NCBI RefSeq assembly: GCF_017431965.1
Contig: NZ_JAFRKB010000033.1
Location: forward strand, 62,001 to 126,000
Length of the DNA stretch: 64,000 bases
Direction: 5' to 3'
Source: Methanobrevibacter sp.
Lineage (GTDB): Archaea; Methanobacteriota; Methanobacteria; Methanobacteriales; Methanobacteriaceae
Program-made: the position numbers and the translations under genes
The notes under the pieces: model-generated
What the model saw: only the letters and a program-made list of their open reading frames with translations
Databases searched by the model: none
What the model was told of the DNA's origin: nothing
Shown here: piece after piece, positions 9,366 to 18,421 of the stretch
Layout of the letters: each line of letters begins with the position of its first letter
How positions within the stretch are numbered: position 1 is the first letter of the stretch

Positions 9366-10952
9366 TTATAATTTAGCCATCTCCTTCATCATATCATTAC
9401 GTAAAGTTTTACCTAAATTTTCAAAGGTGTTTATATCTTTACTAACTGGGTTTTGAGTGTTTTTATCTTTGATAGATTTTTCATCGACTTTTTTATTGTT
9501 TTGAGAGTTAATGTTAGCATTTTGATTTACATCAGGATTTTTGTTCATAGGCATAGTGTTATTTTCCGGCTTTGAATTATCATATTTGGGATTATTTACA
9601 GTTTTAGATAAATTGAAATTAGGAGCAATTTTATCTAAGCCTATTAATTTAGACATGACATTATTCATTGCTTCTCCATTAAGGACAGCAGCGTTATTGT
9701 TATCTCTTAAATCAATAGGTTTTACATCAGAATTACCCACCGGTTTCATACCAGACATATTACCAACAACAACATCCAAAGGTTTCACACCAGAAAAATT
9801 ATCTCTAGGCAAATCCATAGGTTTCATACCAGACATATTACCAACAACAACATCCAAAGGTTTTTTGTCAATATCAGAAAAATTATCTCTAGGCAAATCC
9901 ATAGGTTTTACATCAGAAAAATTATCTCTAGGCAAATCCATAGGTTTTACATCAGAAAAATTATCTCTAGGCAGATCCATAGGTTTCATACCAGACATAT
10001 TACCAATAACAACATCTATAAGTTTTTTGTCAATATCGGAGAAATTATCTCTAGGTAAATCCATAGGTTTTACACCAGACATATTACCAATAACAACATC
10101 CAAAGGTTTCACACCAGAAAAATTATCTCTAGGCAAATCCATAGGTTTCATACCAGACATATTACCAACAACAACATCCAAAGGTTTTTTGTCAATATCA
10201 GAAAAATTATCTCTAGGTAAATCCATAGGTTTCATACCAGACATATTACCAATAACAACATCTATAGGTTTTTTGTCAATATCTGAGAAATTATCTTTAG
10301 GAAAACCAATGGTTTTATGATCATTTAAACCATTGAAATCATCTTTAGGCAAATCCATAGCTTTTTGGTTATTGCCTATAAATGATACATTATCCATTGG
10401 AATATTCATCTTTTTCTGATTATTTACATCAGAAGGCAAATCAATATCTTTTTGGTTTTTCACATTAAAATCCCCAGGCAAATTCATAACATGATTATTA
10501 TTTACCCTAGAATCTCTAGGAAAATCCATAGCATTATTATCATCACGATGAGCATCGATTTCATTGTTTTGTCTAAAATCATTAGCATTATTCTGATTAT
10601 TATTTACAGCTTCGTTAGAATCGAAAGATACATCACCGTTAGATTTAACATCCCCATCATATTCGTACAAATTCTCATCACTATTTTTATCTCCAATCAT
10701 TCTTGGAGGTTGATTAAATGATTTTTGTTCATTATGGGAGAAATAATCACCAATATCATTTTCATGATTTTGCATGAATCCATCATCATTACTTTCACCA
10801 GCAATATTATGATTTCTAATATTGGTTTTTATAGACGGATCGTGTCCCGTCCCACTAATTTCAGCATCATCAACTGCTGAAACCTCCGAAATAATAGCGA
10901 AAGATAACATAATGAACAAAAACATTACAATAATATTTCTTTTATTATGCAT
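9366..10952 (-). CDS. Secreted repeat protein of unknown function
   Basis: A 528-residue protein with an N-terminal signal peptide (MHNKRNIIVMFLFIMLSFAI, then cleavage near SAVDDA). The mature part is hydrophilic, rich in Asn and Asp. The centre, roughly residues 215-410, is built from two alternating motifs: PMDLPRDNFS (seven exact copies) and DVV(I/V)GNMSG (six copies), joined by short GVK or DIDKK linkers; degenerate forms precede them. No C-terminal membrane anchor, sortase-like site or Big/pseudomurein-binding domain is visible. Probably an extracellular or wall-associated protein. I know no family for it. It stands alone with a clear terminator. Confidence 0.8.
   Translation of the reverse strand: MHNKRNIIVMFLFIMLSFAIISEVSAVDDAEISGTGHDPSIKTNIRNHNIAGESNDDGFMQNHENDIGDYFSHNEQKSFNQPPRMIGDKNSDENLYEYDGDVKSNGDVSFDSNEAVNNNQNNANDFRQNNEIDAHRDDNNAMDFPRDSRVNNNHVMNLPGDFNVKNQKDIDLPSDVNNQKKMNIPMDNVSFIGNNQKAMDLPKDDFNGLNDHKTIGFPKDNFSDIDKKPIDVVIGNMSGMKPMDLPRDNFSDIDKKPLDVVVGNMSGMKPMDLPRDNFSGVKPLDVVIGNMSGVKPMDLPRDNFSDIDKKLIDVVIGNMSGMKPMDLPRDNFSDVKPMDLPRDNFSDVKPMDLPRDNFSDIDKKPLDVVVGNMSGMKPMDLPRDNFSGVKPLDVVVGNMSGMKPVGNSDVKPIDLRDNNNAAVLNGEAMNNVMSKLIGLDKIAPNFNLSKTVNNPKYDNSKPENNTMPMNKNPDVNQNANINSQNNKKVDEKSIKDKNTQNPVSKDINTFENLGKTLRNDMMKEMAKL
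9727..10320 (-). repeat. Coding tandem repeats within the secreted protein
   Basis: DNA units of about 30 and 45 bases recur here, for example CTAGGCAAATCCATAGGTTT and TTACCAACAACAACATCCAA on the plus strand. Many copies are identical at the DNA level, which implies recent expansion or gene-conversion-like homogenisation rather than old protein-level constraint. All observed units keep the frame. Confidence 0.85.
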
Positions 10953-11997
10953 TTTTTCATCTCGCTTTTGATTACAACCCCAAATATATTGTCATGAAAA
11001 ATTACCCTAAATAAGAGTAAAATTTCAAAATACTTAAGGTTGATGGTTTTTATTTTAAATTAAGTAGTATATAAATGTTTTTATTTAAAAATAATAAAAA
11101 ATAGGAATTTAATTTAAAAAATAAGCAATTTTAAGCGAAAAATTAAATGGCTAAAACTGGCTTAAATCAGCTCCAAATAGTTGAAAACATGACAAAGTTA
11201 AATCAGAAAACATGTTAGTGATAATTTGAACTTTAATTAAACAAGGCCAAATTAGATTTATAGTAATCAAACAAGCCCATTTTAAATAAAAAATAACAAT
11301 TACCATATTTTTAAGACAAAAAATACCAATTTTATAACTAATTTCCAAATTAAAGGCAAGATTTAAGAAAATGATTTAGAAATTCACAAACTTAGAAATA
11401 AGGACAAACAAAAGGCTTTTAGGAAAATAAGCTAAAAACAACATAGTTTACATTTAAACCAATAAAAAGAAAATTAGCAAAATTCACCTCAAAACTAACA
11501 AATAAGTTAAATTCAAGCCCTAAAAATCATAAAACAACTAATTAAACTCATTTAATTAAAAAATAAAGATTAAAATCAATTTTAAATAATAAAGCTAAAA
11601 ACGATTAAAGGATGTTGTAATTTTCTACAATTATCTTTAAACTGAATTAAAATCATTGCCTGTCCATAAAACTCATAGTAATCGAAAAAGATTTATGCAA
11701 AAAAAGACGAAATGAATAGAGACACATCGCAAAAAGCACCAACACACCAAAACAATCATGACCCCATCTCCACAATCAAAATCAAAATTCCCTATAAATA
11801 AACTCTTCACCATAAAAAATAGCTAAAATAATCAATGACTATTCAATTAAATAAATTATTATCCCCTAAACACAAAAATAACGTTTAAAACAAAAATTAT
11901 TGAAAAATTTTGTAAAACCTCAGTTTTTGTCTATTTTTCTTTTCTGACTACAAAAATCAATATATATTAAAAAAAACAAATTTTTCTTTTAGATACA
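10953..11997. other. Gene-poor AT-rich kilobase
   Basis: No supportable gene on either strand. Reading frames are short and of A/T-driven composition. A block at about 11690-11800 is slightly richer in C/G than its surroundings but yields no tRNA-like or hairpin structure by eye. The right end (TATATATTA near 11960) may be the TATA box of the methyltransferase gene at 11998; the left end should hold the promoter of the secreted repeat protein. Confidence 0.5.
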
Positions 11998-13215
11998 ATG
12001 AGCTATGAAGAGAGTGCACGAATAATTAATGATGATATTTTTGATTTGGTGAATTCATGTTTCGATGAGGAAAGAAGTAGTCGAAATAATGAAGGAAGAG
12101 TTAATTTTTTTGATACTTACAAAGATTATTTTGTTTTAACTGATGATGGATCTTATTCTATTAACTCAAAGGAAATAAATAATAAAATTGAAACACTCCA
12201 TACATCTACAGGTGCAATAAGTGAGTCATTTGAAAAATTTATCAACCCTATGAAGTTTGACTATGACCAGGACATTGCAATTTTAGATATTTGTGCCGGC
12301 ATAGGATACAACTCCTCAGCGGCAATATCCAATTTTTTAAAAAATAACCATGATTCCAATCTAAAAATAGACATGGTTGAAATTTCACATGCAACACTTG
12401 CCTGCGGTCTTTTAGTTCCTTCACCAATAAAAGCCCATAATATTACTCGAAAAGCCATCGAAGATGAACTAATTGCCCAAGATTATGCAACTTTAAGTCT
12501 GGAAGAATGTGAAATACCAGAAAATATTGATCTTAACGTTTATATTGAAGATGCCCGCCAAACCGTTCAAAAATTAGATGATAATACTTATGATGCAATA
12601 TTTCTAGATCCCTTTTCACAGAATATGGCTCCTGAATTGTTTTCAGTGGAATTTTTCAAAGAGTTTAGACGCGTTATTAAAGATGACGGGATTGTAGCTA
12701 CATACACTTCCTCCGCTCCAATCAGAGCGGCATTTATCGAAGCCGACTTTTACATAGGCCAAGGCCCGATATTCGGAAGAAAGCAGGGTGGCACACTGGC
12801 CAGCCCAAATCCTGTGATGCTTGATACATCCCTTCCCAAAAATGACGAGATAAGAATTGCATTATCTGATGTGGGAATTCCATTCAGAGATCCAAATCTA
12901 AATAATTCCAGCGAATACATTTTAGATAAAAGAACAGAAGAAAGGCACAACGCCCGCCATAACACCAAAATATCTTCTGCAGTGAAAACACCAATATTTC
13001 TAACATCCGAAATGGATGACGAAAAACTGAAAAGAAGAGTTGAACGAAACCTCGCAAAAATGAACATACCTTCAACAACATCACATGAGGCATTCTATAT
13101 TGTTGAATGTGAAGAAAATTATTCAACAAAACAGGATGCTGAAAATAATTCTACAAACAGAATTTTAAATATGAAAGAAAGATTAAAAAAAGTAAAATTA
13201 GGTAACTGGAAATGA
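11998..13215 (+). CDS. MnmC-like SAM-dependent methyltransferase
   Basis: A 405-residue protein of the MnmC-like methyltransferase group (Methyltransf_30). Motif I is ILDICAGIGYNSSAAI near residue 95; the family's catalytic strip is YDAIFLDPFSQNMAPELFS, followed by GIVATYTSSAPIRAA and GPIFGRKQGGTLASPNP. Bacterial MnmC methylates aminomethyl-uridine at tRNA wobble positions; the archaeal substrate is not established, so a tRNA role is inference. It converges on glmS with only five bases between the stops. Confidence 0.8.
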   Translation: MSYEESARIINDDIFDLVNSCFDEERSSRNNEGRVNFFDTYKDYFVLTDDGSYSINSKEINNKIETLHTSTGAISESFEKFINPMKFDYDQDIAILDICAGIGYNSSAAISNFLKNNHDSNLKIDMVEISHATLACGLLVPSPIKAHNITRKAIEDELIAQDYATLSLEECEIPENIDLNVYIEDARQTVQKLDDNTYDAIFLDPFSQNMAPELFSVEFFKEFRRVIKDDGIVATYTSSAPIRAAFIEADFYIGQGPIFGRKQGGTLASPNPVMLDTSLPKNDEIRIALSDVGIPFRDPNLNNSSEYILDKRTEERHNARHNTKISSAVKTPIFLTSEMDDEKLKRRVERNLAKMNIPSTTSHEAFYIVECEENYSTKQDAENNSTNRILNMKERLKKVKLGNWK

Positions 13216-13220
13216 TTATG

Positions 13221-15005
13221 CTATTCCACAGTTACACATTTTGCTAAGTTTTTAGGCTTATCAGGGTCATGGCCTTTCTCTATTGTAATATAATATGCAA
13301 TTAATTGTAAAGGAACTATATAAACCAATGGTGCAATAATTTCCTTAACTTCAGAGTTAATTGTAATTACTGCATTTGCTTTAACTTTTAGTGATTCATC
13401 ATCAGACGATCCAATAGCCAATACATTAGCTCCACGAGATTTAACTTCTTCCAAATTGCTCATGGTTTTTCTGTAATTATCCCCCGGAGGAATTATAACT
13501 ACAACCGGAATTCCCTCATCAATCAATGCTAAAGGACCATGCTTTAGCTCTCCTGCAGCATAACCTTCACCATGAATATAAGTAATCTCTTTGAGTTTTA
13601 AAGCACCTTCCAATGCAGTAGGATAGGAATAGCCTCTTCCCAGATAGAAGAAATCTCGAGCATAATTGTATGTTTTTGATATGTCTTTAATATAATCAAC
13701 ATCTGAAAGAGCTTCATCAATAAAGTCAGGTACCTTTTCTATTTCTTTAAGCAATTCCATATTTTTAGAAATCAATGCTGCGAATAAATAAATTGCAGTA
13801 AGTTGAGCCACATAAGTTTTTGTAGCAGCAACACCAATTTCAGGACCTGCCTGAGTTTGGATTACATATTGAGCTCTTCTTGTAATTGAAGAACCTGCCA
13901 CATTAACAATACCTAAAGTTTTGGAAGTCTGATTTGCAACATCCAATGCTTTTAGTGAATCTGCAGTTTCACCAGATTGTGAAATGAAAATAACTAAAGT
14001 TTTATCATTTAAAGTATTTGCAGAATATTTGAACTCGGATGCAAGAATTACATCAGTTGGAATGCCTGCAAGTGATTCAATTAAATATTTTCCTGTCAAT
14101 GAAGCATGATAAGATGTTCCGCATGCAACAAAGCATATCCTTTGAAGGTCTTCAATATCATCAATTATTTCTTGGATATTTTCCTTTTGAGTCAGTGTAT
14201 TTCTAACAGCTGTTGCCTGTTCATTAATTTCTTTAATCATGAAATGGTCATAACCTTCCTTTTCGGCCATTTCAGGAGTCCAGTTAATAGTATCGATTTC
14301 TTTATTAACCACATTGTCGAATTCATCATGAACAACAACTCCATCCTTATCCAAAATGACAATTTCCCCCTTTTCAGGATAGATTATATCGCGCGCATAC
14401 TTTAAAATGGCGGGGGAATCGGATGCTAGGTAATATCCATCTTCGCCAATGCCTACAATTAAAGGGGAATCCTTACGAGTTGCAACTATCTTATCCGGTT
14501 CGTTTTTACTGATTGCCGCGATTGCATAAGCTCCTTCAAGTACATCAATAGTTTTTCTAACCGCATGTTCAAGGTCAAACTTTTCATCCATAAACTTCTG
14601 AATTAAATGAGGAATGACCTCAGTGTCAGTATCTGATTTGAAAATATGGCCTTCAAGAGTTAATTTTTCCTTAATTTCCAAGTAATTTTCAATAATACCA
14701 TTGTGAACAACAGCAACAGTATTGTCTTCATCAATGTGAGGATGAGAATTCAATTTTGAAGGATCACCATGGGTTGCCCAGCGAACATGAGCAATACCAA
14801 ATTTTCCAGGCATATCAGTTAAATCCAATTTTTTATCTACCTCTTCAATTTTGCCCTTATCTTTCTTAATGTGTATATTTCCTTCATTGAATGTAGCCAA
14901 ACCTATTGAATCATATCCCCTATATTCCAATTTTGAGATGCAGTCAAAAAGGATTGGTGCTACGTCATTATCTTCCTTTAATATACAACCTACAATTCCA
15001 CACAT
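13221..15005 (-). CDS. glmS: Glutamine-fructose-6-phosphate aminotransferase
   Basis: A 594-residue GlmS making glucosamine-6-phosphate from fructose-6-phosphate and glutamine, the entry to UDP-GlcNAc and pseudomurein sugars. The glutaminase domain starts MCGIVGCILKE with nucleophile Cys2 and includes HVRWATHGDPS; two SIS domains follow (CGTSYHASLTGKYL, FISQSGETADSL, HGEGYAAGELKHGPLALI), ending in the typical KCVTVE. Last gene of purC-purS-purQ-cobA-glmS; it starts directly after the cobA stop. Confidence 0.97.
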   Translation of the reverse strand: MCGIVGCILKEDNDVAPILFDCISKLEYRGYDSIGLATFNEGNIHIKKDKGKIEEVDKKLDLTDMPGKFGIAHVRWATHGDPSKLNSHPHIDEDNTVAVVHNGIIENYLEIKEKLTLEGHIFKSDTDTEVIPHLIQKFMDEKFDLEHAVRKTIDVLEGAYAIAAISKNEPDKIVATRKDSPLIVGIGEDGYYLASDSPAILKYARDIIYPEKGEIVILDKDGVVVHDEFDNVVNKEIDTINWTPEMAEKEGYDHFMIKEINEQATAVRNTLTQKENIQEIIDDIEDLQRICFVACGTSYHASLTGKYLIESLAGIPTDVILASEFKYSANTLNDKTLVIFISQSGETADSLKALDVANQTSKTLGIVNVAGSSITRRAQYVIQTQAGPEIGVAATKTYVAQLTAIYLFAALISKNMELLKEIEKVPDFIDEALSDVDYIKDISKTYNYARDFFYLGRGYSYPTALEGALKLKEITYIHGEGYAAGELKHGPLALIDEGIPVVVIIPPGDNYRKTMSNLEEVKSRGANVLAIGSSDDESLKVKANAVITINSEVKEIIAPLVYIVPLQLIAYYITIEKGHDPDKPKNLAKCVTVE

Positions 15006-15725
15006 CTAATCACCTTGATAATTGTAAATATCCTCATAAAGATTTACAACATCCCCAATTATTAGAATAGCTGGAGTGTTAATCTTTTTATCAGCAATGT
15101 TTCCTAATGTTCCAAATACAACATTTTCATCAGGCAAAGTTCCGCTTTCAACAACACACACCGGAGTATCTGCTGAGCGGTATTTCATAATTTCAGAAGT
15201 ATTTTCACGGATATTGCCAATGCCCATTAAAATAATTAAAGTATCTGCAGTATAATCCCAATGAACTTGGCTTTCCGCCTTGGTTGGGTCTTCATGACCA
15301 GTTACGATAGTCACAGAAGTGGCTACTGCCCTGTGAGTTACAGGTAGTCCTAGTGAAGTTGGTGCTCCAATAGCTGAAGTTACACCTGGAATTACTTCAA
15401 ATTTGATATCATGTTCCATTAAAGCCAATATTTCTTCTCCACCACGACCAAATACAAAAGGATCGCCTCCTTTTAGCCTAACAACATTTTCATGATTTTG
15501 AGCCTGCTCAATAATCAATTCATTAATTTGGTCCTGTGTTTTATAATGTTCCCCTGCCTTTTTACCAACATAAATTTTTTCTGCATCATCAGGAGCATGA
15601 GCCAATATTTCTTCATTAGCCAAATAATCATATAAAACAACATCAGCTTTATTCAATGCTTTAACTGCTTTAAGAGTTATTAAATCAGCATCTCCAGGTC
15701 CTGCACCAATTAAATAAACTACCAT
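15006..15725 (-). CDS. cobA: Uroporphyrinogen-III C-methyltransferase
   Basis: A 239-residue SUMT that methylates uroporphyrinogen III at C2 and C7 to precorrin-2, the branch to cobamides, F430 and sirohaem. Family signatures are [18 protein letters not shown] at the N-terminus and [17 protein letters not shown] near residue 83. Single-domain form without CysG fusion. It lies between purQ (9-base gap) and glmS, so it is likely cotranscribed with purine genes. Confidence 0.95.
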   Translation of the reverse strand: MVVYLIGAGPGDADLITLKAVKALNKADVVLYDYLANEEILAHAPDDAEKIYVGKKAGEHYKTQDQINELIIEQAQNHENVVRLKGGDPFVFGRGGEEILALMEHDIKFEVIPGVTSAIGAPTSLGLPVTHRAVATSVTIVTGHEDPTKAESQVHWDYTADTLIILMGIGNIRENTSEIMKYRSADTPVCVVESGTLPDENVVFGTLGNIADKKINTPAILIIGDVVNLYEDIYNYQGD

Positions 15726-15734
15726 TTTATCACA

Positions 15735-16379
15735 CTATAAAAATCCTTTAAAGAAGTTTAAACCATCATCAGAGCCAAATATTTCTTCACAAGCTCTTTC
15801 AGGGTGAGGCATCATAGCACAAACAAGGCCAGATTCATCACAAACGCTTGTAATAGCTTCCATTGAACCATTAGGGTTTTTACCTTCAAACTGTAAAACA
15901 ATTTGGTCTTGATCTTTCAATAAATCAATGTCTTCTGTATAAAATCTTCCTTCAGCATGTGCAATCGGAAGAGCAATAATCTGATTATTCTTGAATGCTT
16001 TGGTGAAAGGTGTCCTATTTGTAGAAACCTTTAAATCCACCCATTCGCAGTTGAATTTTGGATTTTCATTAGTAATGAAAATACCTGGAACAAGACCAAT
16101 TTCACCTAAAATTTGAGCTCCATTACATATTCCCAAAACAGGCTTTTCTTCTTTTACTAATTCTTTAATTCCATCAATTACTGGTGTAATAGAAGCCATT
16201 GCACCGGCCCTTAAGTAATCTCCATAAGAGAAACCTCCAGGAATAACAATACCATCAAAATCTGTTAATTTTTCTTCACTCCACCATACATATTCTGGAG
16301 TGAGACCAGCAAGCTCAATAGCTTTTGCAACATCCCTGTCGCAGTTAGTTCCCGGAAATCTAATTACTCCAATTTTCAT
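15735..16379 (-). CDS. purQ: Phosphoribosylformylglycinamidine synthase, glutaminase subunit
   Basis: A 214-residue class I glutamine amidotransferase supplying ammonia for FGAM synthesis in purine biosynthesis. The nucleophile is in [11 protein letters not shown] near residue 85, and the His/Glu end is in [11 protein letters not shown]. Works with PurS (next gene upstream) and PurL, which is not in the window. Preceded by purS with a 10-base gap. Confidence 0.96.
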   Translation of the reverse strand: MKIGVIRFPGTNCDRDVAKAIELAGLTPEYVWWSEEKLTDFDGIVIPGGFSYGDYLRAGAMASITPVIDGIKELVKEEKPVLGICNGAQILGEIGLVPGIFITNENPKFNCEWVDLKVSTNRTPFTKAFKNNQIIALPIAHAEGRFYTEDIDLLKDQDQIVLQFEGKNPNGSMEAITSVCDESGLVCAMMPHPERACEEIFGSDDGLNFFKGFL

Positions 16380-16389
16380 TTAAATCCCT

Positions 16390-16656
16390 CTATTTACCAC
16401 ATGCCATGTTTTGTGGGATAACATTAATCTTATAATCATGAATTACAGGGTTACAGAGTAACCTTTCACACATGTCTACAACATTTTCTCTGATTACTTC
16501 CCTGTCTTCGCCTTCTATTTGGAATTTGATAATATCAACAGTTTTGACATTTTTAACTTCATAACCAAGCAAATCAAGAGATCTTTCAATTGTTGTAGCT
16601 TCAGGATTTAACATACCGCTTTTAAGGGAAATTTTTACTTCAATATCAAATAACAT
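16390..16656 (-). CDS. purS: Phosphoribosylformylglycinamidine synthase, PurS subunit
   Basis: An 88-residue PurS, the small subunit that bridges PurQ and small PurL. The start MLFDIEVKISLKSGMLNPEA and the segment SLDLLGYEVKNVKTVDIIKF are typical. Its start codon immediately follows the purC stop, consistent with translational coupling in the purC-purS-purQ operon. Confidence 0.95.
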   Translation of the reverse strand: MLFDIEVKISLKSGMLNPEATTIERSLDLLGYEVKNVKTVDIIKFQIEGEDREVIRENVVDMCERLLCNPVIHDYKINVIPQNMACGK

Positions 16657-17385
16657 TTAAATCACCTTTTCTGAATCTGGAATAACTCTATTATACACTT
16701 CAATGTAAGCATTCATAACTTCTGAATCTTTTCCTTTTCTGAATAGTTCTTTATCTAAGATTTCCAATGTTTCACTATCCCATAATCTGCATCCGTCAGG
16801 AGAAATTTCATCACCTAAAAGAATGTTTCCATCCTTATCTTTACCGAATTCAATTTTGAAATCAACCAAAATAATTCCTGCATCAGCGAAGAATTTGGTT
16901 AAGATTTCATTGATTTTTAAAGCCTTTTGGGTTAATATTTCAATTTCTTCTTGAGTAGCGATTCCTAATGCCTTAATTAAAGAATCATTCAACATAGGAT
17001 CATGATATTCGTCAGCTTTGAAATCCATTTGAACAATAGGAGGTTCTAATCTGGAACCCTCCGCAAATGGGTATTTGCGAATCAAACTACCTGTTGCAAT
17101 ATTTCTTATAATGACTTCAATTGGAATCATTTCAAGTTTTTTTGCAATCATGATATTAGGTTCAGGCAAGTCAATGAACTGAGTTTCGATGCCATTTTCT
17201 TCCAAAACTTTAAATATTTTAGTTGAAATTATGGCGTTGTAAGCTCCTTTGTTATCCATTACTTCTTTTCTCTCACCATCCCCTGCGGTCATATCATCCC
17301 TAAACTCAATTATGACCTCATCTGGATTATCAGTAGCGTATACACTTTTTACTTTTCCATTGTTAATTAACTCTTTTTTGTCCAT
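16657..17385 (-). CDS. purC: SAICAR synthetase
   Basis: A 242-residue phosphoribosylaminoimidazole-succinocarboxamide synthase, joining aspartate to CAIR in purine synthesis. Signatures are KVKSVYATDNPDEVIIEFRD, GDGERKEVMDNKGAYNA, the conserved IRNIATGSLIRKYPF block and LVDFKIEFGKD, GDEISPDGCRLWD. First gene of the purine/cobA/glmS operon; the 90-base gap upstream should hold the promoter. Confidence 0.96.
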   Translation of the reverse strand: MDKKELINNGKVKSVYATDNPDEVIIEFRDDMTAGDGERKEVMDNKGAYNAIISTKIFKVLEENGIETQFIDLPEPNIMIAKKLEMIPIEVIIRNIATGSLIRKYPFAEGSRLEPPIVQMDFKADEYHDPMLNDSLIKALGIATQEEIEILTQKALKINEILTKFFADAGIILVDFKIEFGKDKDGNILLGDEISPDGCRLWDSETLEILDKELFRKGKDSEVMNAYIEVYNRVIPDSEKVI

Positions 17386-17473
17386 GATATCAACAAAACA
17401 AATTTTAAATTATTATAATATAATTTTTGGTCTAAATATTATATAACTTTAATTAGAAAATAAGGAAAAATAG

Positions 17474-17758
17474 CTATAATTCATTAACAAATGTTAAATC
17501 ATCTTTTTCATGTCCGAATTTAATTCCATTCAATTTGCCGCTTGGCAGTTTTGACATTACCTTTACTGGAAAATCATCATCCGGATTCAAATACATCGTA
17601 TGAATAACATCCTGTCGTGTTTTAATTTCAATTTTATAAGAATTATCCGTTTTAGATAAATCTCCATCTAGAAATACTTCATTGAAAGATTCATCCAAAA
17701 GATAATCCGGAAAGGATTCATTTATATTGAAATGCTTTAATAAATCCCTAAGAATCAT
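17474..17758 (-). CDS. Hypothetical protein, 94 residues
   Basis: Not recognised. Acidic, soluble, no membrane segment, no Cys motif. Begins MILRDLLKHFNI and contains short beta-prone segments (SYKIEIKTRQDVIHTMYLNP). It starts five bases after the stop of the equally small unknown gene at 17764-17946, so the two are probably one transcript. The pair lies in the gap before purC on the same strand, separated by 88 bases. Reality of the gene is supported by tight spacing and a full codon-biased frame. Confidence 0.6.
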   Translation of the reverse strand: MILRDLLKHFNINESFPDYLLDESFNEVFLDGDLSKTDNSYKIEIKTRQDVIHTMYLNPDDDFPVKVMSKLPSGKLNGIKFGHEKDDLTFVNEL

Positions 17759-17763
17759 TTAAC

Positions 17764-17946
17764 TCATTCCATGCTTGGAAGCTTGTCTTGATCTGACTCA
17801 TAAGAAGAACCAATAAGCTTACCTGATTCAACATCGAATTGGCGGAATCCTCCGTCCTCGTATGTTACTTCGCGGTAATTTAATCCTTCCTCCTGGCCAT
17901 TTTTAATAATTTCTTCTTTTACTATTTTCAAAGTATCACCTACCAT
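17764..17946 (-). CDS. Hypothetical protein, 60 residues
   Basis: Not recognised. A small acidic protein (MVGDTLKIVKEEIIKNGQEE onward). A GGTGAT ribosome-site-like run lies inside the first codons, so a TTG start at residue 5 or 6 (LKIVKEEI) is an alternative to the ATG used here. It precedes the 94-residue unknown by five bases and appears coupled to it. No domain or function can be given. Confidence 0.5.
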   Translation of the reverse strand: MVGDTLKIVKEEIIKNGQEEGLNYREVTYEDGGFRQFDVESGKLIGSSYESDQDKLPSME

Positions 17947-18067
17947 TGATTTATAGAAGAAATATTAATCTTTTTAATATTTCATCAAAGCTTTCATTAA
18001 ACCTTTGAGTGTGGACATTAAAATACTTTACTATTATTTATATATCTCAAAAATTATAATATATGAT

Positions 18068-18289
18068 ATGGATATGAAAAATGCTGTTATACTTTTAATA
18101 TTTTTACTGTCTATTTTAGGACTCATAATTGGCGTTCATTATACCACAGATGATACTGCCGATGCAAGTCAAAACAGTGATGATATTGGTTTAAAAAGTG
18201 AAAACGATAGTATTATTCTCCATTTACAAAAAAAAGAAAATGACAGTAGTTTAATTGACAGAATACTAAATTTAGCCAATGCTAAGTAG
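18068..18289 (+). CDS. Small secreted or membrane-anchored protein
   Basis: About 73 residues from the ATG at 18068. The N-terminus MDMKNAVILLIFLLSILGLI is a signal peptide or single membrane anchor; the rest (TTDDTADASQNSDDIGLKSE onward) is acidic and polar. An upstream in-frame ATG at 18005 would add 21 residues without a better ribosome site, so I chose the start next to the hydrophobic segment. Function unknown; isolated between small unknown genes and the transporter. Confidence 0.5.
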   Translation: MDMKNAVILLIFLLSILGLIIGVHYTTDDTADASQNSDDIGLKSENDSIILHLQKKENDSSLIDRILNLANAK

Positions 18290-18421
18290 TAACTCCTTTT
18301 GAAATTTTTTGCATAAGATTTAAACATGACTTATTTTGAATATCATCAATTAAAACGCCGGCATATATAATTGTACTTCAATTTTGAAAGCGATGAAAAA
18401 AGAAAATTTATGATAGAATAT

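Noticed and set aside
9541-10320. 259-codon plus-strand open frame
   Set aside because: It is the antisense of the repeat region of the secreted protein; the repeats keep this frame open by chance. No ribosome site or independent motif.
11151-11348. 65-codon minus-strand frame in the gene-poor kilobase
   Set aside because: Biased A/T-driven composition, no ribosome site, no family resemblance.
13221-17385. A functional system linking purine, cobamide and glucosamine genes
   Set aside because: The genes are tightly packed and probably cotranscribed, but each is ordinary housekeeping; nothing indicates a joint pathway.
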